From contig CAZIEW010000026.1 of NCBI GenBank assembly GCA_964538515.1, positions 1 to 64,000 on the forward strand: DNA of 64,000 nucleotides, given 5' to 3'. The translations under genes were made by a program, and so were the position numbers. The notes beneath the pieces were generated by a model. That model worked only from the letters and a program-made list of their open reading frames with translations. It was not told where the DNA came from and made no database searches. Of this stretch, positions 47,170 through 55,964 are shown in pieces; the first letter of the stretch is position 1, and each line of letters opens with the position of its first letter. The DNA is from CALBZH01 sp964538515 (GTDB lineage Bacteria; Desulfobacterota; Syntrophobacteria; Syntrophobacterales; Syntrophobacteraceae).

Positions 47170-48174
47170 CTATTTACCAGACACCAACCATTCCATGGGG
47201 TTCACGGGCTTACCATGGTACCGAATTTCAAAATAAAGCTGTGCCGTATTGGATGAGCCTGTGCTGCCAACGGTGGCAATCACCTCTCCGCGTCGAACGG
47301 AATCCCCCACTTGCTTGAGCAGACGCTCCGCATGCGCAACCAGGCTGTGATAATGGTCACCATGATCGATAATCATGACATTGCCATACTCTTTTAGCCA
47401 GTCGGAAAATACCACCACTCCGTCAAATACGGCCTCAACGGCCTGTCCCTTGGGAGCGACAAACGTAACCCCGTCACTGTGGAGAAAGGCTTCCCCCTTT
47501 TTCTCCCCCTTGGATCCGTAGGTCACCACCATCTCCCCGACGGTGGGCGGAGGCATGGCACCACGCAATGCGGCAAACCGCTCGGCCGATTCCGAAAAGA
47601 TGGGCTTGCGGCGGGGAATCTTCTTGAGAAGCGGGGCTCCCCTTGAATCGCTCCGCTGCTGGGCGGTCGGCAATTCGGCCGAGGCGTCCGGGCGCTTTGT
47701 ACTTCCCTCCCGGGAAACAAGCTGCCCTTTCAGGGTGTCCAGCTCCATCTGACGCCGCGCAAGCAGCCCCTCCAAATGGCGCCGCTTCAGCAGTTCCTCG
47801 CGCCAGCGAAGGACGAGCGCGTGATCCGCACTCCCAACCCGTTCCATGAGGGCGCCGGCCTGAATGGAACCGCTCATCTCATGCATGGGGAACCACGTTG
47901 ATGCATATCCTAAGGCCCTGAATTTGTAAAGGGCGGTCAACCGAGCCTGAATCCGGCGTCTGAGAGCAGCCTGCTCTTCGCCCCTTTCGACAAGCTTCCC
48001 CTCCAGATTCTTGCATTCGTCCTGCAAACGCTCGATCCTCTGGAGAAGAATTGCCTCGTCTCGGAACGTTTCGGAATCCGATCCGTCTTGCGCCAGACTG
48101 AAGCTGCACAGGGCCGCCACCCAGACCACAAGAGCGCCTCCGGCCAGAAACGTCCATGTTGCATTCCGATTCAT
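47170..48174 (-). CDS. EnvC-like murein hydrolase activator (M23 domain)
   Basis: The 334-residue protein has a signal peptide (FLAGGALVVWVAALCSFSLA), a coiled coil (about 40-150) and a C-terminal LytM/M23 domain (GVTFVAPKGQAVEAVFDGVV, NVMIIDHGDHYHSLVAH, GSTGSSNTAQLYFEIR). The segment IIDHGDHYHSLVAH keeps some but not all zinc ligands, as in degenerate LytM activators. EnvC-type proteins switch on amidases at the septum under FtsEX control, and it lies directly after ftsX. Confidence 0.92.
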   Translation of the reverse strand: MNRNATWTFLAGGALVVWVAALCSFSLAQDGSDSETFRDEAILLQRIERLQDECKNLEGKLVERGEEQAALRRRIQARLTALYKFRALGYASTWFPMHEMSGSIQAGALMERVGSADHALVLRWREELLKRRHLEGLLARRQMELDTLKGQLVSREGSTKRPDASAELPTAQQRSDSRGAPLLKKIPRRKPIFSESAERFAALRGAMPPPTVGEMVVTYGSKGEKKGEAFLHSDGVTFVAPKGQAVEAVFDGVVVFSDWLKEYGNVMIIDHGDHYHSLVAHAERLLKQVGDSVRRGEVIATVGSTGSSNTAQLYFEIRYHGKPVNPMEWLVSGK

Positions 48175-48192
48175 CCGAGCGATCCAGCCTTC

Positions 48193-49074
48193 TCATAGGG
48201 ACTTACTCAGCCCCATCCAGGAGCCCAGCCAGCCGCATGCCGCACCGCAACCGACCAGCCCGGCGAGGAGTGCTGCCCTTTCCCAGCTTGTCCAGCTCAG
48301 CGCCGCACCCCAGAAGGCCGGCAGCACACGATGGACTTGAGCGCCCAGCTGCACGAGCACCCCCGCCGCGAGCGAAGCCGCAACACTTCCCAAGAGGATG
48401 CCCTCTACAAAATAGGGCAGCTTGACCACAAGTGGCGTCGCCCCCACAAGACGATAGACGTGCACTTCCGTCTTCCGATAGGCGAAGACCAGACGAACAG
48501 CGTTGGAGATGATCAGAATCGAGACCAGGATGAGAAGCGATCCAAACACCATCCAGATGTTCGTCCACTGACCTGCCAACGATTGTAGCCATTCCCGGTG
48601 CTCTTTGCCATAGAGAACGTCCACCACCAACGGCAGCTGCCGGAGCCGAACTGCGACTTCCCCTGCGGCCCCCGCCTGAGCGGCCTCTGGCTTCAGCCGG
48701 ATCTGGAGCGAGGGGGGGAGGAACTCCTCATCGAGGCCCTCCAGGACTCCCTTCCAGCGACCGAGAACCGCCTTGAGCTGCTCCTGGGCCTGCTTGCTGG
48801 TAACGAGCTGGACGAGCTCGACTTCCGGCCAATTCGCGATGTCTTTGACCATTCGATCCTGGTCGATTTCGCGAGACTGCACTTCGAGATAGGCGGTGAC
48901 GTTGTTGGGTGCAAGCCAGTCCGGAATCAGCGCTTGTTGACGGACGAGGGCAAGCCCACAGATGCCCAGGAGCAGGAAGGAGAAGCTGAGCGCAACGAGG
49001 CTCATCAGCAGCGCGAGAGCACTCGTGTGCAGGCTTTCCCAAAGGTGCCTCGTGATGTAGCGGATTTGCGTCAT
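48193..49074 (-). CDS. ftsX: Cell-division ABC transporter permease FtsX
   Basis: The 293-residue protein has the FtsX topology: an N-terminal membrane helix (LALLMSLVALSFSFLLLGI), a periplasmic loop of about 120 residues, then three helices in the C-terminal FtsX domain (SLLILVSILIISNAVRLV). With FtsE it couples ATP use to activation of murein hydrolases, here most likely through the EnvC-like protein encoded next. It begins 54 bp after ftsE. Confidence 0.95.
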   Translation of the reverse strand: MTQIRYITRHLWESLHTSALALLMSLVALSFSFLLLGICGLALVRQQALIPDWLAPNNVTAYLEVQSREIDQDRMVKDIANWPEVELVQLVTSKQAQEQLKAVLGRWKGVLEGLDEEFLPPSLQIRLKPEAAQAGAAGEVAVRLRQLPLVVDVLYGKEHREWLQSLAGQWTNIWMVFGSLLILVSILIISNAVRLVFAYRKTEVHVYRLVGATPLVVKLPYFVEGILLGSVAASLAAGVLVQLGAQVHRVLPAFWGAALSWTSWERAALLAGLVGCGAACGWLGSWMGLSKSL

Positions 49075-49128
49075 CGGGGGGCAGTGTCCATCCGGTCTTT
49101 ATAGCAACTGAGAGTGATACGGCAACCT

Positions 49129-49908
49129 TCAGCAAACGGGCTGTCTCGGCAGGGCCGCCCCGTGCCGCACCAAACGCTGCTCGCAAATCTGGAGGCGGTG
49201 CATGGCCTCCTGCATCTCGATTCCGGGAGCCTGGTGGCAGGTGATGATGATCGTTGTCCCCGCCAGGTTTGCGTTTCTCAATAGCTCCCACACCAAAGCT
49301 TCATCCTGATCGTCGAGGTGGGCTGTCGGCTCGTCCGCCAGAATCAGAACGGGATTGTGGACCAGGGCTCGAGCGACGGCTGTTCGCTGTCGCTCGCCCT
49401 CGGACAGTCGCTCACAAATCACGGTCTTTTTTCCCTGAAGTCGCAGCGAGCTGAGGACCTGAGCGACCCTCTGACGGGCGAGCGCTTCCCCTTTGGAAAG
49501 GGCAATGAGCGGCAGAGCCACATTCTCGAAAACCGTCCAATTCGGAACGAGCTTGAGATCCTGGTAAACCACCCCGATCCGTTGTCTGAAGCGAGCCAGC
49601 TTCTGCTCCCCCAGAGTCTGAACGTTCACGCCGTCCACCAGCACGATCCCCGAATCCGGGGTCTCTTGACCCGTTAAGAGGTTCAGAAACGTTGTCTTCC
49701 CAGAGCCGCCCGGTCCGGTGAGACATACGAATTCGCCCCGATGGATCCGCACGTCCGCATCGTGGAAAACACGACGACCCCGACCATAAGCCTTGTGAAG
49801 ATGAAGGCATTCCACCATGGCAGGGGCTTTGACGGTCTTGGAGCCGGCATCGCTCTCTGAAACCGACGGTGGCGACAAAGCCTCTCCCGTCATAGGCCCC
49901 CCGATCAT
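49129..49908 (-). CDS. ftsE: Cell-division ATP-binding protein FtsE
   Basis: This ABC ATPase has Walker A GPGGSGKTT, Q-loop VVYQDLKLVPNWTVFENV, signature LSEGERQRTAVARAL (in place of the more usual LSGGEQQR) and Walker B PVLILADEPTAHLDD. VFENVALPL is typical of FtsE. It has about 30 residues before the ABC domain that most FtsE proteins lack. Starts at 49908, 49893 or near 49818 are possible; I kept the longest ATG because AAGGGA precedes it. It is upstream of ftsX on the same strand. Confidence 0.92.
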   Translation of the reverse strand: MIGGPMTGEALSPPSVSESDAGSKTVKAPAMVECLHLHKAYGRGRRVFHDADVRIHRGEFVCLTGPGGSGKTTFLNLLTGQETPDSGIVLVDGVNVQTLGEQKLARFRQRIGVVYQDLKLVPNWTVFENVALPLIALSKGEALARQRVAQVLSSLRLQGKKTVICERLSEGERQRTAVARALVHNPVLILADEPTAHLDDQDEALVWELLRNANLAGTTIIITCHQAPGIEMQEAMHRLQICEQRLVRHGAALPRQPVC

Positions 49909-49918
49909 TCCCTTCCCG

Positions 49919-50812
49919 TCAGCCGGACCTTCCCAGGGATCGCGAGTGATCTTGCACGCACGCCCTCAGGTTGGAGTAGATCCCGTTTCTGCTGTTGGCC
50001 ACGTATAACGAGTGCTCCACATGAAAGATCTCATTGACCAGCCGCCGGACATCCCTGTCGCCGGGTGTCCCCTTCGCGGGGTCGGCGGCCATGGCCTCCT
50101 CAAGCATGGGCACGATCTTATCCTTCATCCTCAGGTGGGTATCAACCAGAAAAATGGCCACATCGGGCTGCAGCTCGCCGACGCGCTTCAAAAAGGCGCC
50201 CATGGCTGACTTTTCAATCCCCCGAGGGGGCGAAGACTTGACCTCGACATACACCAGGCGGCGATCCAGGAGCGCAATCACGTCATAGTCTCCGCCTTCG
50301 CGTGTCGCCTGGAGGCGCACGGAGCTCAGCGCCGGTGCCAAGAGCTCGCGACGGAGCACCTCGCACACATACCACTCGAGAGTCGGTCCGAAGCTGATGA
50401 CGTGTCTTGGGATCAGCTCGTAACCGCCGCCCACCTCCATTCTCGCAATTCCCAGAAGACTGAGGGCGGTGAGGTAAGACCTGGCGGTTCTCGGCGAGCA
50501 GTAGCGGCTGACGCCGCCGACGTCCGGACCGCATGGAGCCTGGATCAGCTCCCGCAGGAAAAGACGAAATGAATAACGCCTCAGGAGCTTATAAAAACTG
50601 TCCCGGCCGTCCTGGGACATGTTGGGCGGAAGCAGGAGCCGCGTGCTGTCGGAGTGGGCGCACACCAAGTATCCCCGTTGGGCCAGCATCGCCTCGACGG
50701 GATGGGCTCCAGCAAAGACGGCCGCCTTTAGATCCCGCACCGCTTCACTGAGACCCGAAAGTTTCTCCCGCAGCTGCCTGACCTCCTCCTCGAGCCGTTG
50801 CACTCGGTCCAA
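49919..50812 (-). CDS. Hypothetical protein with coiled coil and PD-(D/E)XK-like domain
   Basis: The 297-residue protein starts with a short coiled coil (VQRLEEEVRQLREKLSGL). A central region resembles a winged helix (SPRTARSYLTALSLLGIARMEV), and a C-terminal segment carries GGDYDVIALLDRRLVYVEVKSS. There Asp175/Asp177 and E190-V-K192 fit the catalytic core of PD-(D/E)XK nucleases. Start is TTG at 50812 with GAGG nine bases upstream. It is 10 bp before ftsE, so it is probably co-transcribed with the cell-division genes. Nuclease activity is a prediction from motif only. Confidence 0.72.
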   Translation of the reverse strand: MDRVQRLEEEVRQLREKLSGLSEAVRDLKAAVFAGAHPVEAMLAQRGYLVCAHSDSTRLLLPPNMSQDGRDSFYKLLRRYSFRLFLRELIQAPCGPDVGGVSRYCSPRTARSYLTALSLLGIARMEVGGGYELIPRHVISFGPTLEWYVCEVLRRELLAPALSSVRLQATREGGDYDVIALLDRRLVYVEVKSSPPRGIEKSAMGAFLKRVGELQPDVAIFLVDTHLRMKDKIVPMLEEAMAADPAKGTPGDRDVRRLVNEIFHVEHSLYVANSRNGIYSNLRACVQDHSRSLGRSG

Positions 50813-50906
50813 GTCGAATCCTCTTTGCCCGGAATCCCTTCAGCATTCCGAGCATGTCTTATCGGGTCAGAGCACACCACGCATCCATGCGTTCCAGGGG
50901 GAGAGC

Positions 50907-52019
50907 CTATCCGTGACAGCACTTCGGCAGAAGACGCCGATAGCACGTTTCCAGTTTGTCGAGCATGCCCTCGAACGAATGACTCGCCATAACCCGATCA
51001 CGGGCTCGAGCCCCCATTTGGTCCCGCGAAACCGGGTCCCTGAGCAAGGTCACGATCGCACTCGAGAGGAGATCGGGTCTCCTCGGCTCTACCAGGAGTC
51101 CCGTCGCCCCTTCCTGGACGACCTCCGGAATCCCGCCCACGCGAGTCGCCACCACGGGTTTGCCGGCTGCCATCGCCTGGAGAGCGAATTGCGGGATTCC
51201 CTCGGATGCGTAAGAGGCCATGACGGCGATGTCGACGGCAGCGAGAACGAAAGCGATGTCCTCCCGATACCCCGTCAGGATGGTGCATCCATCGAGCCCG
51301 AGATCCTGGATTCTGGCAAGGATACGCTGCCGCATGGGCCCCTCTCCGACGATGAGCAATCGGGCTTCCGGGATGAGCTTGCGGACAGAGGCCATGGCCT
51401 CGAGAAGATCCAAATGGCCTTTCCAACTGCGCAGAACAGCTGCAATCCCGAGGACGGGAGCCGACTTGGGGATGCCGAGCTCCGCACGAAGCCGGTCGCC
51501 ATCCGCCCCGTTGAACGCATCGCCCGCGATACCCGTCGGAATGGAGTGGACCCTGTCCGGGCTGAGCCGCAAGTCGCGAATAAGCTGGGAGCGGATAAAC
51601 TCCCCCGTCGTGATCACCTCATCGCAGAGCCTGCCGTAAAGCCATCGAGTGGGCAGGGTCGCATGGACCGCCGAGGAGATGTGCCGGGTTCGCAGCACGG
51701 CGATGCCTTCCAGCCGCCCGGCAATGGACCCGATCCAGCTGTCGGCCGAGCTGTGGGTGTTGATCAAGTCGACACCCTGCTCCCGGATGAGCCGCCGCAT
51801 AGACCCCACGCCACCCAACAGACGCTTCCGATCCATGTTGACGGTAAACGCCTCCACACCGGCTTCCCCGGCCCTGGCAGCGAGCGCCGTCCCCGAAGGC
51901 GTTGCCAGCAGCATCCGGTAGCCCCGGTCACGCATGCCCAGCATTTCCCGAAAGATCCGGATTTCCTGCCCGCCCCACCCGGTGGAGGCTTCCGTGTGCA
52001 GAATCGTCGCCTTGACCAT
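50907..52019 (-). CDS. Glycosyltransferase family 4 protein
   Basis: The 370-residue enzyme has the GT-B layout of family 4: N-terminal GWGGQEIRIFREMLGM and C-terminal donor-binding domain with APVLGIAAVLRSWKGHLDLL, LLIVGEGPMRQ and EGIPQFALQAMAAGKPVVAT. It would transfer a sugar from a nucleotide-sugar donor to a lipid-linked or surface glycan. It is the most downstream gene of a minus-strand polysaccharide cluster. Confidence 0.9.
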   Translation of the reverse strand: MVKATILHTEASTGWGGQEIRIFREMLGMRDRGYRMLLATPSGTALAARAGEAGVEAFTVNMDRKRLLGGVGSMRRLIREQGVDLINTHSSADSWIGSIAGRLEGIAVLRTRHISSAVHATLPTRWLYGRLCDEVITTGEFIRSQLIRDLRLSPDRVHSIPTGIAGDAFNGADGDRLRAELGIPKSAPVLGIAAVLRSWKGHLDLLEAMASVRKLIPEARLLIVGEGPMRQRILARIQDLGLDGCTILTGYREDIAFVLAAVDIAVMASYASEGIPQFALQAMAAGKPVVATRVGGIPEVVQEGATGLLVEPRRPDLLSSAIVTLLRDPVSRDQMGARARDRVMASHSFEGMLDKLETCYRRLLPKCCHG

Positions 52020-52044
52020 ACCGGCTTCCTCAAGCCTTCACGGC

Positions 52045-52722
52045 TCACTCACCGTATTGATAGCCAAAATGGGCTATCTCACGGCTGAAACAATTGTCGA
52101 TCAACCTTTTCTGATCGCTGGTCAACACTTCGGTATAGGAGCGACGATCCTTACGATACTGGCCTTTATCTCGCGGCATCCATCCATCGAAAGGAATTCC
52201 GAGCTTATGACATACAAAATTCAGATCTTCCGTGAAATTTTCATAGCGGCCGACGAAATCGACCGCAAGCTCTCCATTGATGCTATAGCGATGGAAATCG
52301 GTACAAAGCTTCTTTCTGCTCAAGAAATCATCCAGATCCCTATATTTTTCCTTACGGTTTTCCCAGTAGTAGTAGGAGATAACTTTATCCCAAGGATTGC
52401 GCTCAAAACAGAATTTGTAATAGCTGTTGAATATTTCATCTCCGATGAATCGCTTGATGTGCTTGACCGGCATATGGTCCCAATACGTAAGCCTCCAACC
52501 TCTAAGGAGTCTCAACCATTCCTTGCCCCGATATTTGCTCAACGGGACGTGGTAGTTTCTGGGAAAGACGTTCAACTGCCTTCGTTGCTCTTCCGCAACA
52601 GGGTCCATCGGAGCGAGAATGTCCTCGTCTCCACAGTACCGAGAAAGGCTGATTTCGAGGCTGCTGCTCGCCGTTTTCTGGGTTCTCACGAAGATGAATT
52701 TGTACTTGTGCGATAGGATCAT
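52045..52722 (-). CDS. Sulfotransferase-family protein, AT-rich gene
   Basis: The 225-residue protein has a PAPS-binding loop near the start (FIFVRTQKTASSSLEISL) and a second motif (FERNPWDKVISYYYW), both typical of Sulfotransfer_2-like enzymes. It would move sulfate from PAPS to a carbohydrate. The ATG at 52722 is preferred; 12 more codons are open upstream. Its codon use is clearly AT-richer than that of its neighbours, which suggests recent acquisition. Confidence 0.8.
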   Translation of the reverse strand: MILSHKYKFIFVRTQKTASSSLEISLSRYCGDEDILAPMDPVAEEQRRQLNVFPRNYHVPLSKYRGKEWLRLLRGWRLTYWDHMPVKHIKRFIGDEIFNSYYKFCFERNPWDKVISYYYWENRKEKYRDLDDFLSRKKLCTDFHRYSINGELAVDFVGRYENFTEDLNFVCHKLGIPFDGWMPRDKGQYRKDRRSYTEVLTSDQKRLIDNCFSREIAHFGYQYGE

Positions 52723-52854
52723 GATGGTCTTTCTTGTTTGGCCTGCCAGACCACTCACGCGTCAGTGGAGCCCTTGAATCGATCCCGGAGCCGCCCGACT
52801 CGTGCTCGATCCCTCACTCACGCGCACGGCCTCCCCGCGAGCGGTTCCGCGCGC

Positions 52855-53724
52855 CTACCCCCAATGGCTCAGGTCACGCTTCAACAGTCCGGACAGCTTT
52901 TCAATATCCGGTCGATATTTCTCGAGCAGTCGCTTGCGAAGAACAGGATCGAGGCGAGGCACTCTTCGGGTGTTCGCTTTGGCGAGATTCAGACGGGCGC
53001 GCTGGACAAATTCGCCCAACGGGCCCTTTTCCATGGACAGAAGCCAGCCCGGGGGCTGAGTCAGCAGCTTGTGGAGCCCTCTATGGCGATAGACCTTGCC
53101 GACGTTATGCTTCTCCATGACCGGAACAAAATCCGGATCGACCCCTAGGAATAGGAAGCAATCCCGGCAGATCTGAAGCGGGTCCTTGACAAAGTCGTCG
53201 AACAGGTAAACCCGAACATTCTCGGGCCCGAACAGATCCAGAACGCCCTTGATCTGCTCATAATACAAGCCCCGGTGATAGTAAAAGTAGTCCCCGTACC
53301 AGTTGTTACAGGTCTTGCGAAACCGCGGGTCCGCCATGCGGCGCGGTTCCACCTTGAGGGCGCGCCTGAAGGAAAGCCGCTCACCGTTTCTGACCATGTG
53401 GCCCCAAAGAGAGTGCGCCATTTCGGCGGGGTTGCGGAGGATAATCAAAATCTTTACTCCCGGAAGCGTGGCGTGGATCTTCCGCAGCGCCTCCTCGTCG
53501 TAAAGGGCACGTACGGGCGCTTCCCCGATGGCCTTACGATCCGCGAATTCCGAGAAAAGGGCTTGGTACCCTTCGAGGTCTCTCACCTTCACTCGGAAAT
53601 CCACGAAGTAGTTCGCATCCTTCGATTCCAGCATCCCAATCTCCGGATGCTGCTTCAGGTAGTAGAACAACGACGTCGTGCCACACTTGGCTGCTCCGAT
53701 GAGAAGGAAATTCGGCAGAACCAT
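52855..53724 (-). CDS. Carbohydrate sulfotransferase
   Basis: The 289-residue enzyme has the 5'-phosphosulfate loop FLLIGAAKCGTTSLFYYL and the 3'-phosphate region ILIILRNPAEMAHSLWGHM, then YYEQIKGVLDLFGPENVRVYLFDDF, the order seen in heparan-type sulfotransferases. The ATG has GGAGG eight bases upstream. It lies among glycosyltransferase genes, so its acceptor is probably a surface glycan made by this cluster. Its base composition is like the rest of the chromosome, unlike the neighbouring sulfotransferase. Confidence 0.9.
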   Translation of the reverse strand: MVLPNFLLIGAAKCGTTSLFYYLKQHPEIGMLESKDANYFVDFRVKVRDLEGYQALFSEFADRKAIGEAPVRALYDEEALRKIHATLPGVKILIILRNPAEMAHSLWGHMVRNGERLSFRRALKVEPRRMADPRFRKTCNNWYGDYFYYHRGLYYEQIKGVLDLFGPENVRVYLFDDFVKDPLQICRDCFLFLGVDPDFVPVMEKHNVGKVYRHRGLHKLLTQPPGWLLSMEKGPLGEFVQRARLNLAKANTRRVPRLDPVLRKRLLEKYRPDIEKLSGLLKRDLSHWG

Positions 53725-53737
53725 TCCGGCACCTCCG

Positions 53738-54946
53738 CTACAAGCCTTCGATCAGACTCATATAAATGGACTCCAGCTTCGAGATCATCGCCCCGCTGCT
53801 GTACTGGGACCTTGCCCAAGGAGCAGCCGCCTCGCTCAGCTCCGCCCTCCGCGCTTCATCACGGATAAGGTCCGCCAATGCCTCCGCGAGTGCACCGCCG
53901 TCACCCGGTCGTGTCAGCACGCCGCACCGTCCGCCGTCCACCATCGCAACCATCCCGCCCGCCGTCGTGACCACGCACGGAAGCCCGGCAGCCATCGCTT
54001 CCACGAGGGCCACGGGCGCCGCTTCAGACACCGACGACATGACGAAGACATCCATCCCCCGGAGCAGCTCGGGAACATCCCCGCGACTCCCGAGAAGCAG
54101 CACCCTGTCTCCGATTCCCAACTCGGCAAGCTGTCCCTTTAAGGCCGCCTCCAAAGGCCCGCCTCCCGCAACCACCAGCTTGACGTCCATGCCCCTGCCC
54201 GCGAGAATCGCGACGGCTTCGATCAGAAACCGATGCCCCTTCGCGGCCACCAGCCGACCGACCGTTCCCAGCACGAAGTCCGATCCGGCCAAGCCCAGCC
54301 GCTCCTTGGCCTGCTCCGGGGTCAATGGAGTCTGCAGGTGCCTCAGGCTCCTGCCCGGTGGAAGCACGATCACCTTCTGGGCGAGCACCCGCTCATACCG
54401 GAGGATGTCGTCCCTCGCCGCATCGCTCACCGTGAGGATGCAATCTGTGTATCGATTCAAGAGCCGATTGATGAGCAGCCGATGCTGTTTCCGTTCCGTG
54501 TAGAGGCTGTGAATGGCCGCTATGACTCTGGGGCGTCGTCCCTTCACCCTCAGCGCGGCAAGGCGACCATAAAGGTTGGCATGGTACATATTGGCGTGCA
54601 GGATGTCAATCTGACGGCTCCCCATCAACCGAGCCAGATCGGAAACCGCGGCCGGATCGAATCGCTTGGAGCGCATCCGCTGAAGCTCAATGACCTCGAA
54701 ACCGGACCGCTCGATCTTCTCACCCAAGGCACCCTTCCGAGCTATGCAGCACACCATCGGGTTGAAGCGGGTACGATCGAGACCGCTGAGAACCTCCAGG
54801 CATAACGTTTCAGCCCCTCCCACCGGCATCGTGACAAAGAGAAAGAGGACATTGATCGGACGCTCCGCCCCGCCCGCATTCACGTTCAGTCTTCCGTCCG
54901 ACGGGACATCCCCCGAGACCCAATGAGCCGACTCAAGCCCCCTCAT
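53738..54946 (-). CDS. Glycosyltransferase family 4 protein
   Basis: The enzyme has an N-terminal INVLFLFVTMPVGGAETLCL and a family 4 donor domain (VLGTVGRLVAAKGHRFLIEAV, LVVAGGGPLEAAL, EAAPVALVEAMAAGLPCVVT). I start at the ATG at 54946, giving 402 residues, because it overlaps the stop of the upstream gene as ATGA, a classic coupling arrangement. The open frame extends 44 codons further, inside that gene. Confidence 0.9.
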   Translation of the reverse strand: MRGLESAHWVSGDVPSDGRLNVNAGGAERPINVLFLFVTMPVGGAETLCLEVLSGLDRTRFNPMVCCIARKGALGEKIERSGFEVIELQRMRSKRFDPAAVSDLARLMGSRQIDILHANMYHANLYGRLAALRVKGRRPRVIAAIHSLYTERKQHRLLINRLLNRYTDCILTVSDAARDDILRYERVLAQKVIVLPPGRSLRHLQTPLTPEQAKERLGLAGSDFVLGTVGRLVAAKGHRFLIEAVAILAGRGMDVKLVVAGGGPLEAALKGQLAELGIGDRVLLLGSRGDVPELLRGMDVFVMSSVSEAAPVALVEAMAAGLPCVVTTAGGMVAMVDGGRCGVLTRPGDGGALAEALADLIRDEARRAELSEAAAPWARSQYSSGAMISKLESIYMSLIEGL

Positions 54947-55791
54947 GTCGACGCATCCTCGGCCGGCGACACCTCCTGCGTGAAATAGCGATGAAAGTGA
55001 AAATCGGAGCGGATCATGTCGAACACTTGCCGGCAGAGGACCTCGTTGATTCTGCCCGCCTTCGCCAGAGGACGCCAATCCGGGGGCACTGCATTTTGAA
55101 CCGGTGCAGGAAGCTTCTTGTAGATCTTCTGGTAGAATCGCCTCATTTTGCTGAACTTCGAAATGTCAAACCGTGAGACCGGTAGTCTGAAACCAGCCCC
55201 ATGATGATAAACGATGTCGTCATAGACGCCAAACCACAATGGATGCAGATTGCGTCGGTTGCTTCTCAACATCGGATACCACTTGATCTGGTTTTCTTCG
55301 AGGGCTCTCAGTAAATTGCCGCCTACATCGGTAACACTCTTGCCCTTGGCGTTGATCCATCGATGCCCTTTCTTCCAATCCCCTCTGATACTCTTCCAAA
55401 GCTGAACCGTCGTTAAGCAAAATGATGGATGAGGCTGAATGTCTCCAACATTTTCTTTTCTTTGTATTGCAATCAATGGATAATTTTTCAACTTATCATT
55501 GGCATAAGTAATAATATCTCCAATCGGAAACGCATCCCCATCGATAAACATTAACAAGTCATTCGGATCATTTGAATTCATCATCACCAGGTCAGCCAAA
55601 ATATTGAGCTTGACCGGATGTAATACAATCATTTCAGACGATGAATAGAAATATTTTGACCTATGATTCTCACTCAGCCCACTGGTAAACGCATAGACTT
55701 TGAATGGGATCGATATACAGTGATTGAGATACTTAAGCTGAATATCAACCCAGCGATCGTCCAACCAGTGCACAGTAGCAATATGCAGCAT
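54943..55791 (-). CDS. Putative glycosyltransferase (GT-A-like), AT-rich gene
   Basis: The 282-residue protein has LLMFIDGDAFPIGDI, an Asp-x-Asp element of the kind that binds the metal and nucleotide sugar in GT-A enzymes. The ends do not match a family I can name. Start ATG at 55791 follows GAGATG. The upstream two thirds of the gene is strikingly AT-rich compared with the 3' end, suggesting a transferred or recombined segment. It is coupled to the following glycosyltransferase gene. Confidence 0.7.
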   Translation of the reverse strand: MLHIATVHWLDDRWVDIQLKYLNHCISIPFKVYAFTSGLSENHRSKYFYSSSEMIVLHPVKLNILADLVMMNSNDPNDLLMFIDGDAFPIGDIITYANDKLKNYPLIAIQRKENVGDIQPHPSFCLTTVQLWKSIRGDWKKGHRWINAKGKSVTDVGGNLLRALEENQIKWYPMLRSNRRNLHPLWFGVYDDIVYHHGAGFRLPVSRFDISKFSKMRRFYQKIYKKLPAPVQNAVPPDWRPLAKAGRINEVLCRQVFDMIRSDFHFHRYFTQEVSPAEDAST

Positions 55792-55964
55792 CAATTCATC
55801 TCAATTTCTTGGCATGGTCTCACAACTCCGCCGGCGGTCCGATCGACCGTTTTGGGTCAGAAGCATCCCGGCAGACGAGATGACAAACGCACAAGGCCTC
55901 GTTTTCAGTGCCATGCAACAGGCTGCGGAATGGACTGATGCCTTGTCTGCACGGCCGGAGCATG

